Source: SHVO01 sp041905525
Lineage (GTDB): Bacteria; Pseudomonadota; Alphaproteobacteria; Rhodospirillales; Rhodospirillaceae
Assembly: GCA_041905525.1 (NCBI GenBank)
Contig: JAYRKY010000012.1
Location: 33,120-97,119, forward strand
Length of the DNA stretch: 64,000 nt
Direction: 5' to 3'
Positions 16,572 through 23,883 of the stretch are shown here, one piece after another (the first letter of the stretch is position 1; every line of letters begins with the position of its first letter). The notes under the pieces were generated by a model, which did no database searches, was not told the DNA's origin, and was given only the letters and a program-made list of their open reading frames with translations. A program made the translations under genes and the position numbers.

Positions 16572-17672
16572 TTGGATATCACGACATTAATCCAGGAACC
16601 TCAAGGGACCGCAAACGAATGGGCGGAGCGGTGCCTTTTTTGGCAGCAAAAGGCCGACCAGCGGCCAGCAAAACGCAAAAGACGTGAAAAGGAATCTCTC
16701 CCGCTAATTCTGGCGGGGCACGGTATTTCAATTTCCGTGCATAGAGGGACACTATTAATTCGGGACGGGAATACCCATTACCCAGCGACAAAAAGGGAAT
16801 TTCGCTATTTCAAAGGCGATTTAACAATTCCGCCCCGAATTGTGCTGGTCGACGGCTCCGGCAATATCAGCCTAGATGCATTCGATTGGATGGGTGAACA
16901 AAAAATCGATCTTATTCGTCTCAAATGGGATGGCCGGATAATCTCCGCCGCTTGCGCGTCTGGATACTCTGCGGACCCAAGGAAATTAGCTTGGCAATTA
17001 GCGACCCGCGAAACTGCAGCAAAGCGAATTGCATTCGCAGTTGGTTTGATTTCCGAGAAGATAAAACAAACCCTTTTCAATATCGAACATCTATTGCCGC
17101 CATCGCACTCGCGCGACAAGGCAATTCAGACGGCTAAAGAGGCTCTAAAAGAGCTTAAAATTCGAAAGCCGAAATCTATAGGTAAATTGCTCGCAATTGA
17201 GGGGGGCGTTGCGGCGGGATATTTCTTTGCGTGGCGAGCACTTTCGATCAATTGGAAATCGACTTCGCGATATCCAATTCCGGACGAATGGAAAAGGTAC
17301 TTTTCCCGGTCCTCTCTAAAACATTTAAAAACACCGCATAATTCGTCCGCTACGCATCCCATAAATGCGATGCTCAATTATGCGTATGGAATACTTGAAG
17401 CGCATATGCGAATTCAGGCAATTGCCGATGGATACGATCCTTCTGTCGGAATTATGCATGATCGAATAAATCCGGAGCGGCACTCTCTTGTATTTGATTT
17501 TATGGAACCCGTCAGACCAGTCATTGATCGGGGCATCCTAGAAGCAGTGAAAAGCCAACTATTTTCCGGCAGCGATTTTGTTTTGCAGTCGGATGGCGTA
17601 TGCCGCTTAAACCCTGAAATGGCGCGGGCGGTGGCCAACCAAGCCGCAGTCGTGGCCCGCGGCGTGTATTGA
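16572..17672 (+). CDS. cas1: Casposase: Cas1-family integrase
   Basis: A 366-residue Cas1 homologue, the transposase of the element. The C-terminal helical domain carries the Cas1 signature: AIEGGVAAGYF with Glu210, PINAMLNYAYGILE at 263-276, DPSVGIMHDR with His296, and SLVFDFMEPVRPVIDR with Asp309 and Glu312. These match the Glu-His-Asp metal site of Cas1, so the enzyme should be active. The N-terminal part is a divergent beta domain preceded by about 45 basic residues. No cas2 neighbours it. The start is a TTG with GGAGGG five bases upstream. The gene is AT-rich against its surroundings. Established knowledge is that casposon Cas1 integrates the element and produces the target duplication. 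Confidence 0.95.
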   Translation: MDITTLIQEPQGTANEWAERCLFWQQKADQRPAKRKRREKESLPLILAGHGISISVHRGTLLIRDGNTHYPATKREFRYFKGDLTIPPRIVLVDGSGNISLDAFDWMGEQKIDLIRLKWDGRIISAACASGYSADPRKLAWQLATRETAAKRIAFAVGLISEKIKQTLFNIEHLLPPSHSRDKAIQTAKEALKELKIRKPKSIGKLLAIEGGVAAGYFFAWRALSINWKSTSRYPIPDEWKRYFSRSSLKHLKTPHNSSATHPINAMLNYAYGILEAHMRIQAIADGYDPSVGIMHDRINPERHSLVFDFMEPVRPVIDRGILEAVKSQLFSGSDFVLQSDGVCRLNPEMARAVANQAAVVARGVY

Positions 17673-17758
17673 GAGCTATGCAGATGGCTGGCTTCGCGAG
17701 CGTGATAATTAAAGGAATTACGGGCCCTGCAAGGTGTCAGGCTTAACTAAATCGGACC

Positions 17759-18556
17759 ATGGTATCGCTTACGACCCAAAAGAATTTTCGGAGCGTTCAA
17801 CATTTGCCGTTCTGCTACATCTGCGGCAGAGATTTTATTGCCACTGATCAAAAAGATCGGGACCACGTTCCACCAGAATGTATTTTCCTAAAGGAGGACC
17901 GCGAACCGCTTTGGCTTCCAACTCATGTCAGCTGCAACGTTGGCCAAACGACGACCGACGAGAAGATCGGTCAACTGATCGCACTGAGGTACGGGAAGAC
18001 GCCGAAAATCAAGAATCGCCGCTTGAAGATAACACTCCTTCCAGACCCAGGAGTTGCCGCTCTCACTAATCTCAACGTGGAAGCAGCGGTATGGCGGTGG
18101 GTCAGCGGGTTTCACGCGGCGCTTTATCGCCAACCCATTATGCTAAAATCTTCTGGCGGAACTATACGTGGGTCGCTGGTAACTCCGTTTCCGAAAGCTC
18201 CGATGAACACCGCAGCAGTTGCTGTCGAGCCATTGAAACCGCAGCACCTGGCGTTTGTACAAACGATCAAGCTAAATCGCATAAGCCGGAATCTTGATCG
18301 CATCTCCTGCAATAAAGGAAAGCTAATCTACGAATGTGTTTGGTATCAGTCCGATAACAACGGCCCGTGGATGTGCATATTTGCCCTCGATGTCTACGAC
18401 TGGAAGGACTTAGGAGGTCTCAGTGAGGAATTTAAACGAGGATGTGCGGGCTTTTATGTGCTCTTGGATGGCGGACCACCTGCTGGAGCAACACGCGGTG
18501 TCGATCCATCAATTGAGGTTCAAAATCTAGATCGGCTCGATCCATTTGCTCCCTAG
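17759..18556 (+). CDS. Second HNH-type nuclease, casposon
   Basis: A 265-residue protein with an N-terminal zinc-type HNH-like centre: CYICGRDF at about residues 20-27, DHVPPECIF at 38-46 and HVSCNVGQT at 59-67. The remaining 190 residues show a Trp-rich region and no familiar domain. It lies 86 bases after cas1 on the same strand. It may be a cargo nuclease, for example acting in defence, or take part in element processing; the sequence does not decide. Confidence 0.72.
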   Translation: MVSLTTQKNFRSVQHLPFCYICGRDFIATDQKDRDHVPPECIFLKEDREPLWLPTHVSCNVGQTTTDEKIGQLIALRYGKTPKIKNRRLKITLLPDPGVAALTNLNVEAAVWRWVSGFHAALYRQPIMLKSSGGTIRGSLVTPFPKAPMNTAAVAVEPLKPQHLAFVQTIKLNRISRNLDRISCNKGKLIYECVWYQSDNNGPWMCIFALDVYDWKDLGGLSEEFKRGCAGFYVLLDGGPPAGATRGVDPSIEVQNLDRLDPFAP

Positions 18557-18617
18557 CGACAAGAAAATCGATTTTGGACAATCGCTTCTCCAACGAAAAC
18601 CTCTACACCCGTTGTCA

Positions 18618-19391
18618 ATGAAACAACCTGACAATCAGAGCAGCAACATTTTTGGTACTTTTATCGGCCTCGATTTGGCCTGGAGGAGCGACCGAAACCC
18701 ATCCGGAGCGGTAGTCCTGATGGGAAGCCGGGCCGGTGTTGAGGTTAAGGATATCGCGCACGCCCTTACCTCATATGAATCGGTGCTGAGCTATATCCGG
18801 CTTCATGCTAGTGGCCCCACTGTTATTGCGATTGACGCTCCCTTAGTGATTGGTAATACGGGCGGTCAACGCAAATGCGAGACCGCTATTGGCAATAGAT
18901 ACGGTGCGCGAGATGCGTCGTGTCACACATCTAACCTGACGCTATATCCCAATGCATCGAGCGTAAGCCTCGCTAGTGAGCTTCGTACGATGGGCTTCGA
19001 GCACGCGCCGAACGCACAGACAGACCGCATCATGCTGGAAGTTTATCCGCATGCTGCTTTGGTGGCTCTCTTCGACCTTCCAAAAATTATTAAATATAAG
19101 AAGGGCACTGTGGCGCAAAAGTGCGCAGGCCTTCGTCAGTTGCAGGCGCGAGTGAGGGAGCTGTCACTCCGCACTCCTCCGCTAACTAACACGCCGTTGT
19201 TGGAAGAGTTTCTGGGCATTGATGTAACCGGCCTCAAGGGCGCAGCTCGAAAAGATTACGAAGATTCGTTAGACGCTCTAGTTTGTGCCTATGTTGCGTT
19301 CTTCTATTGGTATTGGAAAGAGCAGCAAACCGAAACATTCGGCGACGTTATGTGTGGTTACATCGTCAACCCGAAACTAGCGCAGTTGTGA
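18618..19391 (+). CDS. DUF429 family protein (predicted RNase H-like nuclease), casposon cargo
   Basis: A 257-residue protein matching the DUF429 pattern: an opening strand GLDLAWRSDRNPSGAVVL, then AIDAPLVIGNTGGQRKCE, an EVYPHAAL segment and a C-terminal EDSLDALVCAYVAFFYW helix. The conserved acidic residues of these motifs resemble an RNase H-like active site, and the family is predicted to act on nucleic acids. I chose the ATG at 18618, 62 bases after the HNH stop codon; an upstream TTG at 18546 would overlap that gene. It is the last rightward casposon gene and is followed by the repeat-borne terminator. Confidence 0.75.
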   Translation: MKQPDNQSSNIFGTFIGLDLAWRSDRNPSGAVVLMGSRAGVEVKDIAHALTSYESVLSYIRLHASGPTVIAIDAPLVIGNTGGQRKCETAIGNRYGARDASCHTSNLTLYPNASSVSLASELRTMGFEHAPNAQTDRIMLEVYPHAALVALFDLPKIIKYKKGTVAQKCAGLRQLQARVRELSLRTPPLTNTPLLEEFLGIDVTGLKGAARKDYEDSLDALVCAYVAFFYWYWKEQQTETFGDVMCGYIVNPKLAQL

Positions 19392-19415
19392 GTCTTCGGC
19401 TTAGTGCCCAAAGCA

Positions 19416-19473
19416 AACGGCCCCCGTTGTGAGGCGGGGGCCGTATTTATTTCTGGCGGAGATAACTATACCC
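19416..19473 (-). repeat. Right terminal inverted repeat of casposon
   Basis: This is the reverse complement of 10578-10635 in 57 of 58 positions. Its outer end joins the right copy of the target duplication. Confidence 0.95.
19417..19444. terminator. Hairpin terminator inside right inverted repeat
   Basis: ACGGCCCCCG pairs with CGGGGGCCGT around TTGTGAGG, followed on the plus strand by ATTTATTT. It lies just after the DUF429 gene and should end the cas1 transcript. Confidence 0.82.
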
Positions 19474-19490
19474 CCGGTGCAAATACCGGG
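19473..19490 (+). repeat. Right copy of casposon target-site duplication
   Basis: CCCGGTGCAAATACCGGG is identical and co-directional with 10560-10577 and is followed by CCTTTTTT, the T-run of the interrupted host terminator. Confidence 0.9.
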
Positions 19491-19516
19491 CCTTTTTTAT
19501 TCGTGCGGGTGCGCGA

Positions 19517-20182
19517 CTAGGCCTGCTCAGGCCGCCGGGTCCATCGTAGGAACGCGATACCTAAGACAAGCCCAACGGCTTGCGCCGCGATGAAGGCGGG
19601 CGCGTCGGCGCCGCGAATCCCGGCGAAGGTGTCGGTGAAAGATCTCGCGACCGTCACGGCGGGGTTGGCGAAAGAGGTCGACGACGTGAACCAATAGGCG
19701 CCGCCTATATAGGCGGACACGGCGCCGGCCAAGGTGGGCAGGCCCAACGGCGCGCAGCGTGTCACGGCGATCAGCAATCCAAAGGTCGCCACGACTTCCC
19801 CCGTCCAAAGCCCAGGCCCGAAACGTGCGTGGCTTCCGGCTTGAAGCACAGGCAAATCGAACATCAGGTGGGCGATCGCGACCCCGGCAAGCGCGCCGAG
19901 GATCTGCGCGAGGATGTAGATCGGCACATGAGCCTTCGGAAATCCGGCAAGGAAAACGGCGCTCAGGGTGACCACCGGATTCATATGCGCCCCAAAGCTG
20001 AGGATGAGCATGTACAGCGCGCCCGACGTCGCAAGGGCATTCGCGAGCAGCGCGAGACCGGCGTTACCGCCGCTGAGCCGTTCCGCGGCGATTCCGGAAC
20101 CGACCACGGCGATCAGAAGAAAAGCGGTGGCGATAACTTCGCTTGCGACGGCCTGACCGAGGCGGGGCGCGATTGCGTTCAC
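19517..20182 (-). CDS. aqpS: Aquaglyceroporin of arsenic operon
   Basis: A 221-residue channel of the MIP family with six membrane segments. The first pore loop carries NPV (HMNPVVTL) and the second NPA (SFANPAVTVARS). It follows arsR and arsC in one operon; the GTG start overlaps the arsC stop by four bases. In the known arsR-arsC-aqpS arrangement of Sinorhizobium, ArsC reduces arsenate and AqpS lets arsenite leave the cell, replacing an arsenite pump. The family and context make that role likely here. The casposon lies just beyond its 3' end. Confidence 0.87.
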   Translation of the reverse strand: MNAIAPRLGQAVASEVIATAFLLIAVVGSGIAAERLSGGNAGLALLANALATSGALYMLILSFGAHMNPVVTLSAVFLAGFPKAHVPIYILAQILGALAGVAIAHLMFDLPVLQAGSHARFGPGLWTGEVVATFGLLIAVTRCAPLGLPTLAGAVSAYIGGAYWFTSSTSFANPAVTVARSFTDTFAGIRGADAPAFIAAQAVGLVLGIAFLRWTRRPEQA

Positions 20183-20679
20183 GGCGTCTTCGCCGGCAAA
20201 AGCGAACCGACCTCCAGGAGCTTCGCCCGCAGAAGGGCGTCATCGGCCGTCGCGAAGTCGAGCGACAGGAATGCCTTGATGCGGTGTTCAATGATGCCAA
20301 AGGCTTCGGCGAAGCGAGCGAGGCGGTCGGCGTACGAACCCGTGGCCGCCGCCGGATCGGGGAGCCCCCAATGTGCTGTGAGGGGATGCCCCGGCCAGAT
20401 CGGACACATCTCGCCGGCCGCTTGGTCGCACACAGTGAAGATGAAGTCCATGATCGGAGCGTCGGGTCCGGCAAACTCATTCCAGCTCTTGCTGCGTAAA
20501 CCGGCGGTCGGCAGATTCATGCGCTCAAGCGTTTCAAGCGCCAGGGGATGCACATCCCCCTTCGGGAAGCTGCCGGCGCTGTAGGCCCGGAAACGCCCCT
20601 GACCGCGCTGGTTTAGGATCGCTTCCGCAAGGATGCTCCGCGCCGAGTTTCCGGTGCAAAGAATAAGAACGTTACGCAT
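20179..20679 (-). CDS. arsC: Arsenate reductase, low-molecular-weight phosphatase type
   Basis: A 166-residue enzyme that reduces arsenate to arsenite. The phosphatase-type loop CTGNSARS starts at Cys8 and ends in Arg14, followed by further cysteines at about 84 and 92 in FTVCDQAAGEMCPIWPG, as expected for the disulfide relay of the thioredoxin-linked class. DPAAATGS supplies the family's DP motif. The start at 20679 overlaps the end of arsR by eight bases, and the gene overlaps aqpS by four, so the three are cotranslated. Confidence 0.92.
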   Translation of the reverse strand: MRNVLILCTGNSARSILAEAILNQRGQGRFRAYSAGSFPKGDVHPLALETLERMNLPTAGLRSKSWNEFAGPDAPIMDFIFTVCDQAAGEMCPIWPGHPLTAHWGLPDPAAATGSYADRLARFAEAFGIIEHRIKAFLSLDFATADDALLRAKLLEVGSLLPAKTP

Positions 20680-21037
20680 CTTTCCGCGCCTTCCTTTTGG
20701 CCCGCTTTTTCGTCGGTGGTTCGGCTTTTGGGGTGCAGACAGGCCCACAGGGCATGCCGCCGCAGCAGTTTTCCGTCAGGTAGGACACGAGGCTATTCAT
20801 GCGCTCGAAGTCGGCGGTCTGGATAAGCTGGCGGCCCTCGCGCCGCGCGTGGACGAGGCCGGCATGCTGCAGCTGATTGAGGTGGAACGAGAGCGTCGCC
20901 CCCGGCATTCCGAACTCCGCGGCAATTTCACCCACGACCATCCCCTTCGGCCCCGCGCGCACCAACAGTCGGAAGATGCCGAGGCGCCCTTCATGGGCGA
21001 GCGCGGATAAACCCGCGACGATTGCCAATGATTCCAT
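20672..21037 (-). CDS. arsR: Arsenite-responsive repressor ArsR
   Basis: A 121-residue winged-helix repressor of the ArsR/SmtB family, with the DNA-binding segment GMPGATLSFHLNQLQHAGLV at residues 43-62. A cysteine cluster, NCCGGMPCGPVC, lies near residues 89-100 and should bind arsenite at the C-terminal side rather than in the DNA helix. The last 20 residues are a Lys/Arg-rich tail. It heads the operon and an inverted repeat covers its upstream region, so it should repress itself, arsC and aqpS. Confidence 0.92.
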   Translation of the reverse strand: MESLAIVAGLSALAHEGRLGIFRLLVRAGPKGMVVGEIAAEFGMPGATLSFHLNQLQHAGLVHARREGRQLIQTADFERMNSLVSYLTENCCGGMPCGPVCTPKAEPPTKKRAKRKARKDA

Positions 21038-21038
21038 A

Positions 21039-21057
21039 TTTCTAGATTATTAGAATT
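21039..21057. promoter_or_regulatory. Probable ArsR operator
   Basis: TTCTA and TAGAA arms separated by six bases form a dyad directly upstream of the arsR start codon. Its AT-rich dyad form and place fit ArsR-family operators. Confidence 0.65.
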
Positions 21058-21110
21058 GATAACGAGGAGTCAACGCCCTCTGCCGGCGCTCATACCTGCG
21101 CCGGAATCAA

Positions 21111-21141
21111 AAAAGGCTCCGCGCCGGGCGCGGAGCCTTTT
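21111..21141. terminator. Bidirectional terminator after cytochrome c gene
   Basis: AAAAGGCTCCGC and GCGGAGCCTTTT form a 12-bp stem with a seven-base loop. It ends the leftward cytochrome gene before the ars operon. Confidence 0.88.
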
Positions 21142-21163
21142 GCCGTTTGACGCCGAGCGGGCG

Positions 21164-21538
21164 TTATTCTTTGGTCGCTTGCAGGAGGTACGCAACGATG
21201 TTCGCGCGAACCTCCGGGTTCGGAACACCGACGAAAGCCATCTTGGTGCCCTTGATATAGTCCTGCGGCTTCACGAGGTACTTCATCAGTTCCTCTTCGC
21301 TCCAGGTGATGTTGGCGTTCTTCATCGCCGCCGAGTACGCATATTTCTCGGCGTTGGTGCCCGACTTCTTGCCAATGATGCCGTGCAGATTCGGGCCCAC
21401 TTTGTTCGGCCCGCCCTTTTCGACCGTGTGGCACGCGCTGCAGGGCGCGAACTGCTTCTTTCCGGCGACCGGATCGCCCGCCGCCTGAGCCGCCACCGGC
21501 GTCAGCAGCATCGACGCCAGAATCAGTGCCTTACGCAT
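21164..21538 (-). CDS. Periplasmic class I cytochrome c
   Basis: A 124-residue exported protein with signal peptide (about residues 1-19, ending AQA-AG) and one haem c site, CSACH at about 33-37. The distal methionine is in GTKMAFVG near residue 99, and GPNLHGIIGKKSG is the usual loop after the haem site. It resembles small c2/c550-type electron carriers between the bc1 complex and oxidases. The ATG follows AAAGGAACAAAA. It stands alone between the ars operon and the ferritin-like gene. Confidence 0.9.
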   Translation of the reverse strand: MRKALILASMLLTPVAAQAAGDPVAGKKQFAPCSACHTVEKGGPNKVGPNLHGIIGKKSGTNAEKYAYSAAMKNANITWSEEELMKYLVKPQDYIKGTKMAFVGVPNPEVRANIVAYLLQATKE

Positions 21539-21747
21539 TTTTGTTCCTTTACCTGTAACAACCAGCCCCGCCCGATCGACAAAGAGCCTACGGGCCCGCG
21601 CCGCCGAATTACGCGGATTGAACCCGCCGGGCAAGTCCCGTTGTGTATCAGTTGGCCTCCGGAAGATGGCCCATTTTTGGCGACGGAGAACAAATCGGCG
21701 TGAAGGCCCGTTCATCAGGAATTCCCCCCTTTTGAAAGGCTCCCTGA

Positions 21748-22071
21748 ATGGCCAGCGACCATCTGCATGCCCCGCGCGACCGCCTGCGCAAGGAGACCAT
21801 CCACATGCACCAGGCGATTACCTCTCTCATGGAAGAACTTGAGGCCGTGGATTGGTATCAGCAGCGCGCCGACGATTGCGAAGATCAGGCGCTTAAGGAG
21901 ATCCTGCTTCACAACATGAAGGAGGAAATCGAGCATGCGGCGATGACACTGGAATGGATCCGGCGCGTCAGTCCGGCCTTCGACAAGGAATTGCGTGAGT
22001 ATCTGTTTCAGGACGGTAACATTGTCGGCCGTGAGCACGCCGCCGAAGGACACACGAGCGACGACCACTAG
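21748..22071 (+). CDS. Encapsulated ferritin-like protein (EncFtn family)
   Basis: A 107-residue ferroxidase-type protein made of two antiparallel helices. It closely follows the EncFtn pattern: EELEAVDWYQQR in the first helix and HNMKEEIEHAAMTLEWIRR in the second. The iron ligands correspond to Glu30, Glu60 and His63 (Glu32, Glu62 and His65 in Rhodospirillum EncFtn), and Tyr37 matches the conserved tyrosine. Such proteins oxidise Fe(II) inside an encapsulin shell. No shell gene is present nearby, and the C-terminus (EGHTSDDH) lacks the usual targeting peptide, so it may work free in the cytoplasm or with a shell encoded elsewhere. Confidence 0.85.
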   Translation: MASDHLHAPRDRLRKETIHMHQAITSLMEELEAVDWYQQRADDCEDQALKEILLHNMKEEIEHAAMTLEWIRRVSPAFDKELREYLFQDGNIVGREHAAEGHTSDDH

Positions 22072-22083
22072 GCCTTTCGGCGC

Positions 22084-22641
22084 TCACGCTCCGTACGTGA
22101 TCTCCAGAACTTCGAGCACGTCTTCACCCGCGGGGGTGCGCAGTCTGACGGTGTCGCCCTCGCGCGCCTTCATCAATGCCCGCGCGACCGGCGAGACCCA
22201 ACTCACGAGCGTGCCGTCGTCCGTCCCCGCCGCCTCGTCGATCCCAACGATCTTGATGGTTCGCTCGTCGCCCTTCTTGGTCGCGTAGGTCACCGTCGCC
22301 CCGAAGAATACTTGCTCCAACGACTTTTGGCGCGCGGGATCCACCAATTCCGCGTTTTCTCGCCGCTTGGTGAGATACCGGACACGCCGGTCGATCTCGC
22401 GCAAACGGCGCTTACCGTAAATGTAATCGCCGTTCTCCGAGCGGTCGCCGTTGCCGGCGGCCCAGGACACGATCTCGACAATCTTCGGCCGCTCGACGCG
22501 CAGCAACTGATGGAGTTCGTCGTCCAAGAGCTTCAGACCACGCGGCGTCACATAGTTTTTCGTACCCGCGGGAAGGTTATCGGCTTCCTCCGGCAGGTCG
22601 TCTTCTTCGGTCTCGGATTCTTTGGTGAAAGCTTTGCTCAT
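22084..22641 (-). CDS. greB: Transcript cleavage factor GreB
   Basis: A 185-residue GreA/GreB-family factor that rescues backtracked RNA polymerase. The coiled-coil segment carries GDRSENGDYIYGKRRLREIDRRVRYLTKR, the form typical of GreB, with the acidic tip residues Asp and Glu present. The C-terminal FKBP-like domain ends with VSWVSPVARALMKAREGDTVRL. An acidic 25-residue N-terminal extension (ESETEEDDLPEEADN) precedes the coil. It converges on the ferritin-like gene with 12 bases between stop codons. Confidence 0.92.
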   Translation of the reverse strand: MSKAFTKESETEEDDLPEEADNLPAGTKNYVTPRGLKLLDDELHQLLRVERPKIVEIVSWAAGNGDRSENGDYIYGKRRLREIDRRVRYLTKRRENAELVDPARQKSLEQVFFGATVTYATKKGDERTIKIVGIDEAAGTDDGTLVSWVSPVARALMKAREGDTVRLRTPAGEDVLEVLEITYGA

Positions 22642-22682
22642 GGGCGATCCTGCCGCACGGCAAACGGGGCGGCCTAATTGAG

Positions 22683-23078
22683 TTATTTCCGGCCGCTGGC
22701 CATTGCAATCCCGGCGATGATCGCCGACAGAATCGCAGCGCCCTTGTTTTTGGCGAACATATCTTTCAGTTCCGCGAAGGCGTCTTCGCCGCCATCGCTC
22801 GCCACGGCGCTCTTATGCGGGTGCAGCGTCGCGCGCGCCACCAGTAAGAAAAGGCCGCTGAGAGCCGCCAGCAATACGCCCATGCTGAGCGCAGCAAAAT
22901 CGGCGCCGATACGGGGAATGAGAAACAGCCACAGCGCCGCCACCAGGGCAAAGATCGCGCCAAGGCCGCACAGTACCGCCAGGACCATCCATTTTGCCGC
23001 GCCGGAAACGCGGCTGACGCGCTGCGCCAGCCGCATCTCTGCGAGCATCATCAAGGCCATCCTGACGATCTTGTCCAT
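22683..23078 (-). CDS. Phage-holin-like (DUF1469) membrane protein
   Basis: A 131-residue protein with two central membrane helices (about residues 29-53 and 61-82), a short amphipathic N-terminus with AEMRLAQR and a C-terminal hydrophobic helix. This layout fits the YqjE/DUF1469 family, which is generally encoded next to YqjD/DUF883 proteins, as here (19 bases from the upstream gene). The pair probably acts at the inner membrane in the stress response; ribosome tethering is known for the E. coli relative YqjD but is not shown here. Confidence 0.72.
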   Translation of the reverse strand: MDKIVRMALMMLAEMRLAQRVSRVSGAAKWMVLAVLCGLGAIFALVAALWLFLIPRIGADFAALSMGVLLAALSGLFLLVARATLHPHKSAVASDGGEDAFAELKDMFAKNKGAAILSAIIAGIAMASGRK

Positions 23079-23097
23079 GGATGCGCGTGCCCGGCAG

Positions 23098-23418
23098 CTA
23101 CTTGCGGAAGAAGATCTTGGAAATGACGAAGCCTGCGGCGAACGCCATCAGCAGGCTTGCGATCGGCTGGTCGTCCAGCTGCTTTTCCATCGCCACCATG
23201 GTCTTGCGCCCGCGCTTCTGCATGTCCTTGTACAGATCGGCCGCGTCGTCCTGAAGGTCGTCCGCCATATCGCGCGCGCTGTCGAGCGCATCGTCGAGGT
23301 TGAGCTTTTTCACGTGGGCGATCGCTTTCGCCACGTCCTTCTTGAGGGCCGCGAGATCGTCGATGATCGCTTCGATATCGGCGCCGCTCACGTTCTCGAG
23401 TTTCTTGCGCAGGTCCAT
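23098..23418 (-). CDS. YqjD/ElaB-like (DUF883) membrane-anchored protein
   Basis: A 106-residue protein with a long charged helical N-terminal region (residues 1-75, many Asp/Lys heptad-like positions) and a C-terminal membrane helix, IASLLMAFAAGFVISKIFF, matching the DUF883 layout. The ATG at 23418 follows AAGGGACC. It forms a pair with the DUF1469 gene. In E. coli, proteins of this family bind ribosomes at the membrane in stationary phase. Confidence 0.78.
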   Translation of the reverse strand: MDLRKKLENVSGADIEAIIDDLAALKKDVAKAIAHVKKLNLDDALDSARDMADDLQDDAADLYKDMQKRGRKTMVAMEKQLDDQPIASLLMAFAAGFVISKIFFRK

Positions 23419-23557
23419 GGGTGGTCCCTTCCCACTACAGTTATTGACGAATGGCGAATGCTCAACACGTAAAAATTGTTCCGGCGGTTGGTGATTATAC
23501 GCCCTAAATCGGCAGGGCGCTTCTACCGGTTGCAATTCCGTCGCGTGCCCAGCGGTA

Positions 23558-23583
23558 GGAACTCGGGGCAGTGACACGCCGTT
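23558..23583 (+). promoter_or_regulatory. EcfG-type stress promoter for DUF3309 gene
   Basis: GGAAC, a 17-base spacer and CGTT match the EcfG consensus. The site ends 36 bases before the start codon of the small membrane protein at 23620. Confidence 0.82.
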
Positions 23584-23619
23584 ACAGGAGGGAGCGAGCT
23601 TCATAAGAAGGAACGAACC

Positions 23620-23775
23620 ATGCTCAGCACAGTCCTTCTTATTCTTCTCATTCTGCTTCTGGTCGGCGCGCTGCCCAACTGGCCCTACAGCCGGTCCTGG
23701 GGCTACTACCCCAGTGGCATCTTCTCCATTCTGCTGATCGTCGTTGTCGTATTGCTGCTTTCAGGGCGCATTTAA
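23620..23775 (+). CDS. DUF3309 small membrane protein
   Basis: A 51-residue protein with two membrane helices around a short Trp/Tyr-rich turn (LPNWPYSRSWGYYPSG), the exact layout of DUF3309. Function unknown. The ATG follows AGAAGGAACGAACC. An EcfG-type promoter sits upstream, so it should belong to the general stress regulon. Confidence 0.85.
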   Translation: MLSTVLLILLILLLVGALPNWPYSRSWGYYPSGIFSILLIVVVVLLLSGRI

Positions 23776-23801
23776 CGACGGAGTGTCCTAACCAATGGTA
23801 A

Positions 23802-23832
23802 AATGCCGCGGAAGCAAAGCATCCGCGGCATT
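23802..23832. terminator. Hairpin between DUF3309 and sodB genes
   Basis: AATGCCGCGGA and TCCGCGGCATT form an 11-bp stem with a nine-base loop between two convergent genes. The following sequence is only weakly T-rich. Confidence 0.7.
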
Positions 23833-23883
23833 CTATTGGGGGCGCTTCGTCGCGGACCTCTAGATATAGGGTCCCCGGCTCGC

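Larger units (their letters stand above)
10578..19473. mobile_element. Casposon (Cas1-encoding self-synthesising transposon), about 8.9 kb
   Basis: The element has every hallmark of a casposon: terminal inverted repeats (58 bp, one mismatch), a target-site duplication, a Cas1 integrase gene (16572-17672), a family B DNA polymerase gene (12038-14758) and HNH nuclease genes. The genes form two divergent groups that meet at 16523-16571: a leftward group of HTH protein, HNH, PolB and two membrane proteins, and a rightward group of Cas1, HNH and DUF429. No cas2, CRISPR array, tyrosine or serine recombinase is present. Several genes are more AT-rich than the host DNA. Perfect restoration of the host terminator on removing the element defines both ends. 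Casposons are mostly archaeal, with few bacterial cases known. Confidence 0.93.

Noticed and set aside
16572..17672. Reading the Cas1 gene as part of a CRISPR-Cas system
   Set aside because: There is no repeat-spacer array, no cas2 and no effector gene in the window, while inverted repeats, target duplication and PolB all fit a casposon.
10578..19473. Interpreting the element as a pipolin or an integrative phage
   Set aside because: No tyrosine or serine recombinase, no structural phage genes and no tRNA attachment site are present; a Cas1 integrase and inverted repeats are.
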